Assembly: GCA_005882155.1 (NCBI GenBank)
Contig: VBCQ01000305.1
Location: 1 to 29,512 of the forward strand
Direction: 5' to 3'
Source: Betaproteobacteria bacterium
GTDB taxonomy: Bacteria > Pseudomonadota > Gammaproteobacteria > Burkholderiales > Burkholderiaceae_C
DNA: 29,512 nucleotides
Shown here: piece by piece, positions 14,247 through 22,630 of the stretch
Numbering within the stretch: the first letter of the stretch is position 1
Layout of the letters: the number at the start of each line of letters is the position of its first letter
Made by a program: the position numbers and the translations under genes
Notes under the pieces: model-generated
The model's database searches: none
What the model saw: only the letters and a program-made list of their open reading frames with translations
Told to the model about the DNA's origin: nothing

Positions 14247-17054
14247 CTACTTGAGCATGGCCAGCCGATTGCGCGACGAGCCGTCTTCCACATACTCGAC
14301 CACGCCTTGGTCGATCGCCTTCTGGAAGAACTCGGCGGCGCGCGACTTGTCGCCCTCGGCCATGTAGCGCTCGCCGATGTAGAAGTACGCCTCGCACAGC
14401 CGCTCGGCGGCACCCTCGCCCGCTTTGGCGCCGGCAATGACGGCCTCTGCGTTGATTTTGCCGCGCGCCCAGTCCACCAGTGGGCGGGGCCAGTCGCTAG
14501 GCAACTGGTCGTCCGCGATGGCGCTCGTGACCGAGCTCGCATCGAGGCCCGCCTGGCGCGACGCCAGCGAGAGCCAGACAAGCGGATAGCCCCGCCGCAC
14601 CTGCGCCCGATCTTTGAGCAGCTCGTCGAGATCGGCCTTGGCTGCGGCGTAGTCGCGCGAGAAGTAGCTCGCGAGTGCGCGCGTGTTTCGTGCCGCCGTG
14701 TCGTCGGCGTTCTTCGCCAGCACGCCATTGGAGATCGACACCGCGCGCGCATAGTCGCGCAGTTGCAGCGCGTTGACCGCTGCAGCGTTCTGCGTCTCCG
14801 GCACATCGGGCGCGAGCTGCAGCGCCAAGGCAAAGTCCTTGGCCGCATCGTCGTAGCGACCCAGGTTGTCGTACTGCACGCCACGCGTCGTTAGCGCTTG
14901 AGCCTGCAGCGACGGCGACAAGCGGCCCGCGGCAATTTGCGCCGACAACACCTGCAACCTGACCAGCGCTTGATATTGAACTCGCGTGCGCGGCTTGAGC
15001 TTCTTCGCGCGCACCGCGTCGTCGGTTTCCTTCAGCTCGCGCTTGAGTGCGTCGATGCCGGGCAGAGACAGCGCCGGCACGGCAATCGTCGTGGCCAAGC
15101 GCGGCGCGAGCTTGTTGAGCATCGTCGTGTACGCAGCCAAGTCTTTCGGGGCCACCTCGTCAACCAACAGGCGCGCTTCGGTGGTGTATTCGCTGCGGCG
15201 AACATTGGATTCGAAGACACCGCGCAGGCTGAACTGCGCGCCGCCTTCTTCGAAGCGTTGCGAGCCCGGCGTGCTGAATACGTCTTCGGAAAACTCGACG
15301 ACGCTCGTGTGCTTGTACAAACCCGGGTACGACAGCGCGATGGGATCGTGGCGGTTGGGCTCGTTGGGCAAGCGCAGTGCCTCGATCACGCTCCACTCGA
15401 CAATGTCGGCGACCAGCGCGCGCTGTTCGGGGAAGCGCCAGAAGTCGTCGATTGAAAAGCTTTGCACCAGCGTCACCGCGTCGTCGCTTTGCGAGTTCTC
15501 GATGCGCATCGGCGCCGCGCTCTTGAGCTTCGGATAGACGCGGGCGTAGGGAGCGACGAGTTGCGTCTCGATGTCGGCGACGTTGCGCGTCGCGAGCGCT
15601 TCGCGCATCAGCTCGGCGAGATCACCGCGGTAGGTGATGCGCGACTCCAGCGCCACACCATCGACAAAACGCGTCACGCGAAAGATGTCGCGCACCTCCA
15701 TGCGCTTCTCGCCGAAGGCGTTCGGCAGCGCGGCCAGCGCCGTCACGTCGGCGGCGAGCGGCAGCCCTTTGTCGAAGCCGATCGCCTGGCGATTCGCGAG
15801 CTCCCCACTTTGGTGGCCGCGCGTTCCATCGAGCCAATGCGTCTTGCCACCCACGTCCACGCGCGCGATCACATGGTTGAAGGCGAGCGGGCTGGGCAAC
15901 ACGGCGTCGGCATGGCCGCGCATGTAGCTCGAGACCAGCACCGGCGACGCCTCGATGCCGAGGCGTCGCAAGAGCGCCACCAGTAAGCCGACCTTGTCCT
16001 TGCAGTCGCCGAAGCGCTGCTCCAGCACCTTGTCGGGCGGTGCCGGACGGTGGCTGTTCAAACCGGTTTCGGTGCCGAAGTAGCGCACGTCGGCCTGCAC
16101 GAAACGCAAAGCGGCGAGCAATTGCTGCTCGGCGTCGGACGACTGGCCCTTGATCTCACCCGCCTTCTGGTCGAGCGCGGCCGCGTTCGACGGCCCCTGC
16201 GCGAACAGGCGCTCGCCCCAGCGCGCGACATCGGCCCAGTCAGCGAACTCGCTGAACTGCACTTGGTGCTTGAGCACGGCGCTGTAGGGCGCGTGCGTGT
16301 CGACTTGGAGCTGCGGTATCGACTCGCGCCGGAAGATGGTCTCGCGTACACCACGATCGACACGCGGTGTCGATTGAACAATGCCGTCCGAGCCGACGCG
16401 AACATTGATCTTGCGGCCTTCCGGCGCGAGCAGGCGCAGTTGGTACAAGGCGATCGGCCCACGCTGCGAAGTCATCCAGACGATGTCGACGTAGCGTCCG
16501 TCGAAGACCGGATTCGCGCCGCGGATCGAGTAGGCAAAGTCGAGCTGGTCGCCAACCCGCACGTCATCGACGACCACCGAGGCGGTGACGCGCCCGTCGT
16601 AGATTCGACGCTCGAGCTGCGTCTCACGTTGCAGCAACTGAATGCGCTTGCGATCGAGCTTGTTGAGGTGCTTGCCCGCGCGAACGATGTCGAAGTGGTG
16701 CCAGGCGAGCGTCTGGTAGCTCGGGTCGAATTCGATCTCGACTTGCGACGCGACGCCGAGCCCCGAGACGTCGTCCACGACGCGCACCACGTGGTGGTAG
16801 GACGTGACGGTCTTGTCGTCAACGCGCATCTGCTCATCGAACACTCGGTAGTGCAGCGGCGCGCGGTCAACCCTTGTGTCGGGCTTTTCTTTGGCCGGCA
16901 CGACCCACGCAGGAACCGCTTCGATGGTGTAGCCCGCGGGCGCCTTGGCGGCGGGACGCTGCTGCGCCTCGCCGGAGGCAAGCGCCGGTGGTGATCCGAT
17001 CGCGAATGCCACGAGAACTGACCAAGTCCAGATTGAAAAGAGACGATGCGACAT
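14247..17054 (-). CDS. DUF3857 / transglutaminase-like / TPR protein
   Basis: 935 residues. A signal peptide is seen at the N-terminus (SVLVAFAIGSPPALASG), so the bulk is periplasmic or outer-surface. An N-terminal DUF3857 region (about 60-260) precedes a transglutaminase-like domain with the triad Cys351 (QRFGDCKDKVG), His394 (FNHVIARV) and Asp409 (HWLDGT). The C-terminal 300 residues are helical TPR-like repeats (ALTTRGVQYDNLGRYDDAAK, then similar Ala/Tyr-rich units). The family probably acts in envelope protein processing or crosslinking, but no substrate is known. ATG 17054 is chosen because the signal peptide follows it; the same frame continues upstream to 17096 without a better site. 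Confidence 0.86.
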   Translation of the reverse strand: MSHRLFSIWTWSVLVAFAIGSPPALASGEAQQRPAAKAPAGYTIEAVPAWVVPAKEKPDTRVDRAPLHYRVFDEQMRVDDKTVTSYHHVVRVVDDVSGLGVASQVEIEFDPSYQTLAWHHFDIVRAGKHLNKLDRKRIQLLQRETQLERRIYDGRVTASVVVDDVRVGDQLDFAYSIRGANPVFDGRYVDIVWMTSQRGPIALYQLRLLAPEGRKINVRVGSDGIVQSTPRVDRGVRETIFRRESIPQLQVDTHAPYSAVLKHQVQFSEFADWADVARWGERLFAQGPSNAAALDQKAGEIKGQSSDAEQQLLAALRFVQADVRYFGTETGLNSHRPAPPDKVLEQRFGDCKDKVGLLVALLRRLGIEASPVLVSSYMRGHADAVLPSPLAFNHVIARVDVGGKTHWLDGTRGHQSGELANRQAIGFDKGLPLAADVTALAALPNAFGEKRMEVRDIFRVTRFVDGVALESRITYRGDLAELMREALATRNVADIETQLVAPYARVYPKLKSAAPMRIENSQSDDAVTLVQSFSIDDFWRFPEQRALVADIVEWSVIEALRLPNEPNRHDPIALSYPGLYKHTSVVEFSEDVFSTPGSQRFEEGGAQFSLRGVFESNVRRSEYTTEARLLVDEVAPKDLAAYTTMLNKLAPRLATTIAVPALSLPGIDALKRELKETDDAVRAKKLKPRTRVQYQALVRLQVLSAQIAAGRLSPSLQAQALTTRGVQYDNLGRYDDAAKDFALALQLAPDVPETQNAAAVNALQLRDYARAVSISNGVLAKNADDTAARNTRALASYFSRDYAAAKADLDELLKDRAQVRRGYPLVWLSLASRQAGLDASSVTSAIADDQLPSDWPRPLVDWARGKINAEAVIAGAKAGEGAAERLCEAYFYIGERYMAEGDKSRAAEFFQKAIDQGVVEYVEDGSSRNRLAMLK

Positions 17055-17212
17055 GAATGGAACCTGCAGCAGTGGAGCAATGGCCGCCGGCAACATGGTT
17101 GCGCGCGGCTGCGTGCACTATAAGTTCTTGCCTGCACAGAGACGGCATCCTTTCAAGGGGTAGGCGACCGGGCGGATGGCCAAGACGATTGCCTGTGTTT
17201 GCAAGGAGTCGC

Positions 17213-17977
17213 TCAGCCGAACGCCAGAGCGACCACACCTGCCGCAATGCACGCCGCCCCCAACAGACGCACCACGCGGTCGCCTTCACCGAGCAAGGTG
17301 CCGCCGAGCAGCGCGGCGAACAGCATCGACACTTCGCGCGCCGGCGCGACGTGGCTGAGCGGTGCCATGCGAACCGCGTACAAGACCATCACGTAGCTCA
17401 GCGGACCGAGCGTGGCGATGACGAGTGCCGGGCGCCACAGCGTCCGGCATGCGGCCTTGAATGACGCAGGGTCGCGCAGCGCAAACGGCAGCATCACCGG
17501 CACGCGCAACACGTTGCCAACGTAGTCGACGAGGATCGGCGACAACAGCAGCACCTTCACCGCATAGCCATCGAGCACGGTGTAGCCGGCGATGAATGCT
17601 CCGGTGAACGCGCCCCAGGCGATGCCGCGGCGCACGCGCGCTCGCCGTGCCGGATCGCGCGCTTCGCGCCACAGGGTCGGGCCGCCGGCGATGAGGAAGA
17701 CGCCGCACACCACGGCGAGAGCACCTACCGCGCTGACGAGCGACAAGGTCTCGCCGAGCAGCAGCACCGCGCCGAGCGAGCTGAGCAGCGGACCGCTGCC
17801 GCGCGCTACCGGGTAGACGACGCTCAGATCCGAGACCTGATAGCCGTGCAGCAGCGTGCGGAAGTACAGCACATGAACGAGCGCGCTGGCCGCCAGCACC
17901 GTCCATTGCAGCGCGCCCCAGCCGGCCATCGCCTGCACGCCGAGCCAGGCGACGAAGCGGTGACATGGACGCCGCAT
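17213..17977 (-). CDS. EamA/DMT-family transporter, N-terminally truncated
   Basis: 254 residues, about eight hydrophobic helices. Family landmarks: HVLYFRTLLHGYQVSDLSVVYPVARGSGPLL in the first half (given in part: SDLSVVYPVARG), LLLGETLS, and the second EamA repeat from about residue 118. EamA proteins are inner-membrane metabolite exporters or importers of about 290 residues with ten helices. Here helices 1-2 (about 55-60 residues) are missing: the frame opens with MRRPCHRF and joins directly to the loop before helix 3. No displaced N-terminus is seen in other frames upstream, and the asparaginase gene starts only 51 bases away on the other strand. It may be a pseudogene. Confidence 0.72.
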   Translation of the reverse strand: MRRPCHRFVAWLGVQAMAGWGALQWTVLAASALVHVLYFRTLLHGYQVSDLSVVYPVARGSGPLLSSLGAVLLLGETLSLVSAVGALAVVCGVFLIAGGPTLWREARDPARRARVRRGIAWGAFTGAFIAGYTVLDGYAVKVLLLSPILVDYVGNVLRVPVMLPFALRDPASFKAACRTLWRPALVIATLGPLSYVMVLYAVRMAPLSHVAPAREVSMLFAALLGGTLLGEGDRVVRLLGAACIAAGVVALAFG

Positions 17978-18028
17978 TCTGCCTGCGCAGCGGCGCTACA
18001 GTTGCCTTCATCACTCGGAGGGTCAGCG

Positions 18029-19078
18029 ATGAATCCGGTCCTCGTGGAAGTCTGGCGCGGCAATGCGATCGAGTCGGCGCATGCCGGCGCAATCGCAGTC
18101 ATCGATGCCGACGGCGCGGTGCTCGCGTCGCTCGGCGACATCGATCGGCCTATCTTTCCGCGCTCCGCCGTCAAGGCGCTGCAGGCCTTGCCGCTGGTCG
18201 AGAGCGACGCGGCCGACCGGCTGCGCTTGAACGACGACGAGCTCGCGCTCGCCTGCGCGTCGCACAACGGCGAGCCCGAGCATGTGCGCACCGCCGCCGG
18301 CATGCTCGCGAAGGCCGGCGTCGATGCCAGCGTGCTCGAATGCGGCGTGCACTGGCCGTATCAAGACATCGTGTCGCGCGCGATCGCGGCGCGCGGCGAG
18401 GTGCCGACCGCGCTGAACAACAACTGCTCGGGCAAGCATGCCGGCTTCATCTGCCTGGCCTGTGCGCTGATGGGCTGGAACGACACCGGCTTGAACCTGC
18501 GCGGGTACGTGAAGGGCTACGTGAAGCCCGAGCATCCGGTGATGCAGGAAGTGACCGATGCGCTGCAGGCCGCGACCAGCTTCGACGTGTCGCGTGCGCC
18601 GCGCGGCACCGACGGCTGCTCGATCCCGACCTATGCGATTCCGCTGCGCCATCTCGCGCTGGCGTTCGCTCGGCTGGGCGCCGGCATCGGCCTGCGCGAA
18701 GGGCATCTGCGCGCTGCGAAGCGCTTGCGCGAGGCGGTCGCGCGCTCGCCGTTCATGGTCGCCGGAACAAACCGCTTCGACACCCGCGTGATGCAGCGGC
18801 TCGGCGAGCGCGTGTTCTGCAAGGTCGGTGCCGAAGGCGTCTACTGCGCCGCGCTGCCCGAGCGCGGGATCGGCGTCGCGATCAAGATCGACGACGGCAA
18901 CAACGCGCGCGCCGCCGAGGTCGTGATGGCGGCGACGATCGAATCGCTGCTCGCGCTCGGCGACGACGACGCGATGTTCATGCGCGGGTTCAGCGACATG
19001 ACGCTGAAGAACTGGAACGGCATCGAGGTCGGCGCGCTGCGTGCGAGTGGCACGCTGCGCAACGCACTGGCCGTGTAG
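18029..19078 (+). CDS. Class 3 (ReAV-type) L-asparaginase
   Basis: Hydrolyses L-asparagine to aspartate and ammonia. The residues known from the Rhizobium etli enzyme are present at matching spacing: PRSAVKA with Ser46/Lys49 (Ser-Lys nucleophile pair), CASHNGE with Ser78, NNCSGKHAGF with Cys133/Lys136, and GTDGCSIP with Asp195/Cys197 (zinc site). At 349 residues it has normal length and no signal peptide, so it is cytoplasmic. A strong ribosome binding site (GGAGGG) lies before ATG 18029. It is convergent with tpiA (14-base gap). The family is often annotated simply as asparaginase (PF06089) and is unrelated to AnsA/AnsB. Confidence 0.9.
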   Translation: MNPVLVEVWRGNAIESAHAGAIAVIDADGAVLASLGDIDRPIFPRSAVKALQALPLVESDAADRLRLNDDELALACASHNGEPEHVRTAAGMLAKAGVDASVLECGVHWPYQDIVSRAIAARGEVPTALNNNCSGKHAGFICLACALMGWNDTGLNLRGYVKGYVKPEHPVMQEVTDALQAATSFDVSRAPRGTDGCSIPTYAIPLRHLALAFARLGAGIGLREGHLRAAKRLREAVARSPFMVAGTNRFDTRVMQRLGERVFCKVGAEGVYCAALPERGIGVAIKIDDGNNARAAEVVMAATIESLLALGDDDAMFMRGFSDMTLKNWNGIEVGALRASGTLRNALAV

Positions 19079-19092
19079 CGATCAGCGCCGCG

Positions 19093-19875
19093 TCACTGCG
19101 TCCATGCCGCGAGGCGCTGCTGCGCGCAAGTCGCCGCGGCATGGCAGATCGCCATGAAGTCCTCCGCGCGCAGCGACGCGCCACCGACCAGCGCACCGCC
19201 GACCAAGCGCCGCGTGAACACCGCCGCGGCGTTTCCCGGCGTCACGCTGCCGCCGTAGATAATTCGTACGCCATGCGCGGTGTGCTTGGCGTTGAAGGTG
19301 ATCGCGTCGGCGATGAAGCCATGCGCTTCCTCGATCAGCCCGGGCGAAGCGATCTGGCCGCGGCCGATCGCCCACAAGGGTTCGTAGGCGATGACGACTG
19401 AACGGATGTCATGGTTGAGTGCGCGGATGACCTGCATCAGCTGGCGCCGCAACACCGCCTTGGTCTGGTTCGCGTCGCGCTCCTCGCTGCTTTCGCCGAT
19501 GCAGACGATCGGCGTCATGCCGCAGGCGAGCACGCGCTGGACCTTGTTGGCCACTTGCCCCTCGGACTCGGCATGCACGCGCCGCCGTTCGGCGTGACCG
19601 ACGATCACATACGAGGCCCGGCATTCGGCAATCATCGCGGCCGACACGTCGCCGGTGAACGCGCCTTCCGCTTCCTCCGAGCAGTCTTGCGCGCCCCAGC
19701 GCAGCTCGGTGCCGAGCAACGCGGACTGCGCCGCCGCGAGCAAGGTGAAGGGCACGCACAGGCCCGCGTCGCAGCCGATCGACACCCCGCTGAATGCGCG
19801 CGCGAAATCGGCGAGGGCCGCGCGCGAGCCGTTCATCTTCCAGTTGCCGATGACCAGCAACTCGGTGCTGCTCAT
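19093..19875 (-). CDS. tpiA: Triosephosphate isomerase
   Basis: Interconverts dihydroxyacetone phosphate and glyceraldehyde 3-phosphate. Catalytic residues are all present: NWKMNG (Lys13), VGHAERR (His94) and AYEPLWAIG (Glu165); the phosphate loop IIYGGSVTPGNA is also typical. One conserved position differs: the usual GHSERR is GHAERR (Ser to Ala95). At 260 residues it has full length. It is the last gene of the DhaKL operon; its ATG overlaps the stop of the upstream binding-protein gene (ATGA at 19872-19875). This placement suggests a pathway-specific copy that passes the DHAP made by DhaKL into glycolysis, separate from a housekeeping TpiA elsewhere in the genome. Confidence 0.93.
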   Translation of the reverse strand: MSSTELLVIGNWKMNGSRAALADFARAFSGVSIGCDAGLCVPFTLLAAAQSALLGTELRWGAQDCSEEAEGAFTGDVSAAMIAECRASYVIVGHAERRRVHAESEGQVANKVQRVLACGMTPIVCIGESSEERDANQTKAVLRRQLMQVIRALNHDIRSVVIAYEPLWAIGRGQIASPGLIEEAHGFIADAITFNAKHTAHGVRIIYGGSVTPGNAAAVFTRRLVGGALVGGASLRAEDFMAICHAAATCAQQRLAAWTQ

Positions 19876-21017
19876 CGAACGAACCTGCCGTCGCGGGTGT
19901 AGACGGTCAGGTCCACATAGGCAGAGCGCGCTACGCCGCGCGCCGATTGCAGAGTGCCGATATAGCCGCCGAAGTCGTGCGCCGGCAAGCTGTCGAGCGA
20001 CTCCGCGAGCTTGGTCGGCGAGACCTGCTTGGCGCGCCGCAACGCATCGACAACGAGCTGCGCCGCAAGATAGGCTTCCATCGCTTCGAACGACACGGCG
20101 ATGTGATGGCGCTCGCAGAAGAGCTGGAAGTTGCGGCTGACCTGCAAGGTCTGCGTCCACGGAAACGGCACCACCTGCGTCACCGACATGCCGGCCGCGA
20201 GGGGCCCGAGCTGCTCCATCAGCGCGCGCCCGCCGACCGTCGACAGCGTGTAGAACAGCCCGGTGAACCCGGCCTCGCGGATCGCCCGCACGAAGCGCGC
20301 GCTGGCGACATAGTCGGCGCCGAGGATCACCGCCTGCGGGTCGCCCTTAAGAATCGCCGACACCGCGCCGGGCAGGCTGTAGCGGCTGCCCTCGTGGTCG
20401 ATGCTGCTGATCGACGCGACCTCTTGGCGCCGCGCCTTCAGCGTGTCGATCAGCGCGTCGCGCAGCTCCCAGCCCTGTGAGTTGTATTCGAAGACGAGCC
20501 CCATGCGCTCGATGCCGATCTGGTGGGTGTGGCGCGCGATGTAGTTGATCTCGTCGAGGTGGCTCGCGCGCAGCGTGTAGACCCACGGTGCCGCGCCGGC
20601 GCGCAACTCGGCCGCGCCGCTGACCGGCGCGATGTAGGGCAGGCCTTCTTCCTGCGCGCCGCGCGGGCCGGCACGGTGGGCCCCGGCGCCGACGAAGCCG
20701 AACAGCGCGAGGACCTGATGCTGCGACGACAGCAGCTTCACGTTGACCGCGGTGGTTTCGGCGCGGTCCTCGTCGTCGAGCGTCACGAGCTCGATCGGGC
20801 GCCCGCCGATGCCGCCGCTCGCATTCGCCTCGGCGAACACCGCGTTGGCAGTGTCGCGAACAACACGTCCGAGCTTGGCCTGCGAGCCGGAGATCGGCGC
20901 CGATTGGCCGAGCCGGATCGGCTGCTTCGACTCGGTGCCGGCCCACGCCGGCAACGACAACAGCAGGGACGGCGCGGCGGCCAGCGCCGACCCGAGCAGA
21001 GCGCGGCGGGTCGCCAT
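19872..21017 (-). CDS. Leucine/amide-type ABC substrate-binding protein (orphan)
   Basis: 381 residues of periplasmic-binding-protein type I (LivJ/Peripla_BP_6). It has a Tat-like signal (TRRALLGSALAAAPS, then LPAWAG) and the typical opening IRLGQSAPISGSQAKLG, the GRPIELVTLDDE segment, and a hinge region with ALFGFVGAG. Ligands for this family include branched-chain amino acids, amides, urea and aromatic acids. No cognate Liv-type permease or ATPase is nearby; the ABC transporter in this operon is of the sugar/polyol type and has its own binding protein at 27008-28342. The gene is wedged between dhaK (2-base gap) and tpiA (ATGA overlap), so it is clearly part of the operon. It might act as a sensor or bind an intermediate; this is inference. 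Confidence 0.87.
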   Translation of the reverse strand: MATRRALLGSALAAAPSLLLSLPAWAGTESKQPIRLGQSAPISGSQAKLGRVVRDTANAVFAEANASGGIGGRPIELVTLDDEDRAETTAVNVKLLSSQHQVLALFGFVGAGAHRAGPRGAQEEGLPYIAPVSGAAELRAGAAPWVYTLRASHLDEINYIARHTHQIGIERMGLVFEYNSQGWELRDALIDTLKARRQEVASISSIDHEGSRYSLPGAVSAILKGDPQAVILGADYVASARFVRAIREAGFTGLFYTLSTVGGRALMEQLGPLAAGMSVTQVVPFPWTQTLQVSRNFQLFCERHHIAVSFEAMEAYLAAQLVVDALRRAKQVSPTKLAESLDSLPAHDFGGYIGTLQSARGVARSAYVDLTVYTRDGRFVR

Positions 21018-21019
21018 GA

Positions 21020-21937
21020 TTACCAGCGCAGCGCTGCCGTGTGCACCGGCGCGTCCCACAGCGACTTCATCTCGGCGTCGAGCACCGTCACCGTCAGCGA
21101 CGCGCCCGACATTTCCAAAGCCGTCGTGTAGTTTCCGACCAGCGAACGCACCGGCTTCAGGCCCTGCGCGCGCAACTGCGTCGCCGCGCAGTGGTATAGC
21201 AGGTGCAGCTCCATCAGCGGCGTGCCGCCGAAGCCGTTGACATGCAGCAGCACTTCGCTTCCCGACACCGGCTGCAGGTCGCGCACGATCGCGCCGAGCA
21301 GGTCCTCGACGATCATCGACGCGGGCTTGATCTTCTCGCGCCGTCGGCCCGGCTCACCGTGAATGCCGACGCCGACTTCCATCTCGTCGTCGCCGATGTC
21401 GAAGGTCGCGCGGCCCGCCGCCGGCACGGTGCAGCTGGTGAACGCGACGCCCATCGACGCGGTTGCGGCGTTGACGCGGTCGCCGAGAAACTTGCATTCA
21501 GCGAGCGACGCGCCAGCTTCGGCGGCGGCGCCGACGATCTTCTCGACCATCACGGTGCCGGCCACGCCGCGGCGCCCGGTCGTGTGCGTCGAGTTCTCGA
21601 CCGCGACATCGTCATTGACGATGACCATCGCGTTCTCGAGCTCCATCATCTCGGCGGCCATCTGGAAATTCATCATGTCGCCGGCGTAGTTCTTCACGAT
21701 GAAGAGCACGCCTCGGTCGGCATGGACGGCCTCGGCCGCAGCCAGCATCTGATCGGGTGTCGGCGATGTGAACACCTGTCCGGCGCACGCCGCGTCGAGC
21801 ATGCCGCGGCCGACGAAGCCGGCATGCAATGGCTCATGCCCCGAGCCGCCGCCCGACAGCAGCGCGACCTTGTTCGTCGCGCGCTGCCCGAGCGACTCGC
21901 GCATCACGGATTCGAGGTCGTTGATGAATTTTTTCAT
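21020..21937 (-). CDS. dhaK: Dihydroxyacetone kinase subunit DhaK, shortened near N-terminus
   Basis: Binds dihydroxyacetone covalently through a His for phosphorylation by DhaL. Landmarks: GGGSGHEPLHAGFVG (29-43), KNYAGDMMNFQ (82-92), NDDVAVENSTHTTGRRGVAG (108-127) and VGIHGEPG with the substrate His193. At 305 residues it is shorter than usual (about 330-356): in the family, some 25 residues lie between the first helix (MKKFINDLESVMRESL) and KVALLSGGGSG, but here only GQRATN. The omitted stretch normally includes a RADAP-like strand. The frame is intact. The start has AGAGGAAA upstream. It follows dhaL by 43 bases. No DhaM subunit is in the window, so the phosphoryl donor (PEP through DhaM or ATP) is open. 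Confidence 0.9.
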   Translation of the reverse strand: MKKFINDLESVMRESLGQRATNKVALLSGGGSGHEPLHAGFVGRGMLDAACAGQVFTSPTPDQMLAAAEAVHADRGVLFIVKNYAGDMMNFQMAAEMMELENAMVIVNDDVAVENSTHTTGRRGVAGTVMVEKIVGAAAEAGASLAECKFLGDRVNAATASMGVAFTSCTVPAAGRATFDIGDDEMEVGVGIHGEPGRRREKIKPASMIVEDLLGAIVRDLQPVSGSEVLLHVNGFGGTPLMELHLLYHCAATQLRAQGLKPVRSLVGNYTTALEMSGASLTVTVLDAEMKSLWDAPVHTAALRW

Positions 21938-21980
21938 GGATGGTTTCCTCTGGGAATGGATAGTGGCGGTCGCCTCCGAT

Positions 21981-22607
21981 TCACTGCAAAACCACATCGC
22001 ACACCGCGCCGATCGCGACCTCGCAGGTCTTGCACCCGGGGTCGATGTGGCCGAGCGCGCGTTCGCCGAGGAAGTACGCTCGGCCCTTGCTCGCGACCAT
22101 GTCGCGGGTGGCGAGCATGTTGCGCGTGGCTTCGTCCTTGAGCTGCTCGCACAGCGACGCGAGAGGCACGCCTTCGTCGGCGAGCCTGGCGAGGAGTCGC
22201 GACACCGGGATCAGCACGTCGAGCATCGTCTTCTCGCCGACATCGGCCTTGCCGCGGGTCTTGATCGCTTCGACGCCCGCGCCAAAGGCGGCGGCGAACT
22301 GGCGGCGGTCGGGTTCTGGGTGGCCGTCGAGCGTCTTGCCCATCGCAATGAAGAAGCTCGAGATCAGTGGGCCCGAGGCGCCGCCAATGGTGCCGAGCAG
22401 CTTCATGCCGATCTTCTGCAGCGCCAGCGACGGCGGCAGGTCCGGCAACTGGTCGCTCATGCTCATCAGCACTTCGCAGCCGCGCCGCACGTTGATGAAG
22501 TGGTCGCCGTCGCCGATCGCGCGGTCCAACGATTCGATCTGTGATTCGTTGGCGAGGATCGCCCGCTGCACGGCAGACAGCGAGTCGATGATCATCGTGG
22601 TATTCAT
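21981..22607 (-). CDS. dhaL: Dihydroxyacetone kinase subunit DhaL
   Basis: The nucleotide-binding subunit that transfers phosphate to DHA held on DhaK. 208 residues, normal length. AIGDGDHFINVRRG (30-43) holds the Asp residues that bind Mg-nucleotide (Asp33, Asp35, with Asp28 before them); GTIGGASGPLISSFF (about 71-85) and GKADVGEKTMLDVLIP (about 118-133) are further family motifs. GGAGA lies upstream of ATG 22607. It comes directly after the ABC ATPase genes (23-base gap) and before dhaK, placing kinase and importer in one transcript. Confidence 0.93.
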   Translation of the reverse strand: MNTTMIIDSLSAVQRAILANESQIESLDRAIGDGDHFINVRRGCEVLMSMSDQLPDLPPSLALQKIGMKLLGTIGGASGPLISSFFIAMGKTLDGHPEPDRRQFAAAFGAGVEAIKTRGKADVGEKTMLDVLIPVSRLLARLADEGVPLASLCEQLKDEATRNMLATRDMVASKGRAYFLGERALGHIDPGCKTCEVAIGAVCDVVLQ

Positions 22608-22630
22608 GGGGTCTCCGTGACAACTGGGGT

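Noticed and set aside
12710..14884. 724-codon open frame on the minus strand
   Set aside because: It covers the S10 peptidase antisense and overlaps the DUF3857 gene in another frame; composition is Arg/Ala/Val-rich and no motif is seen.
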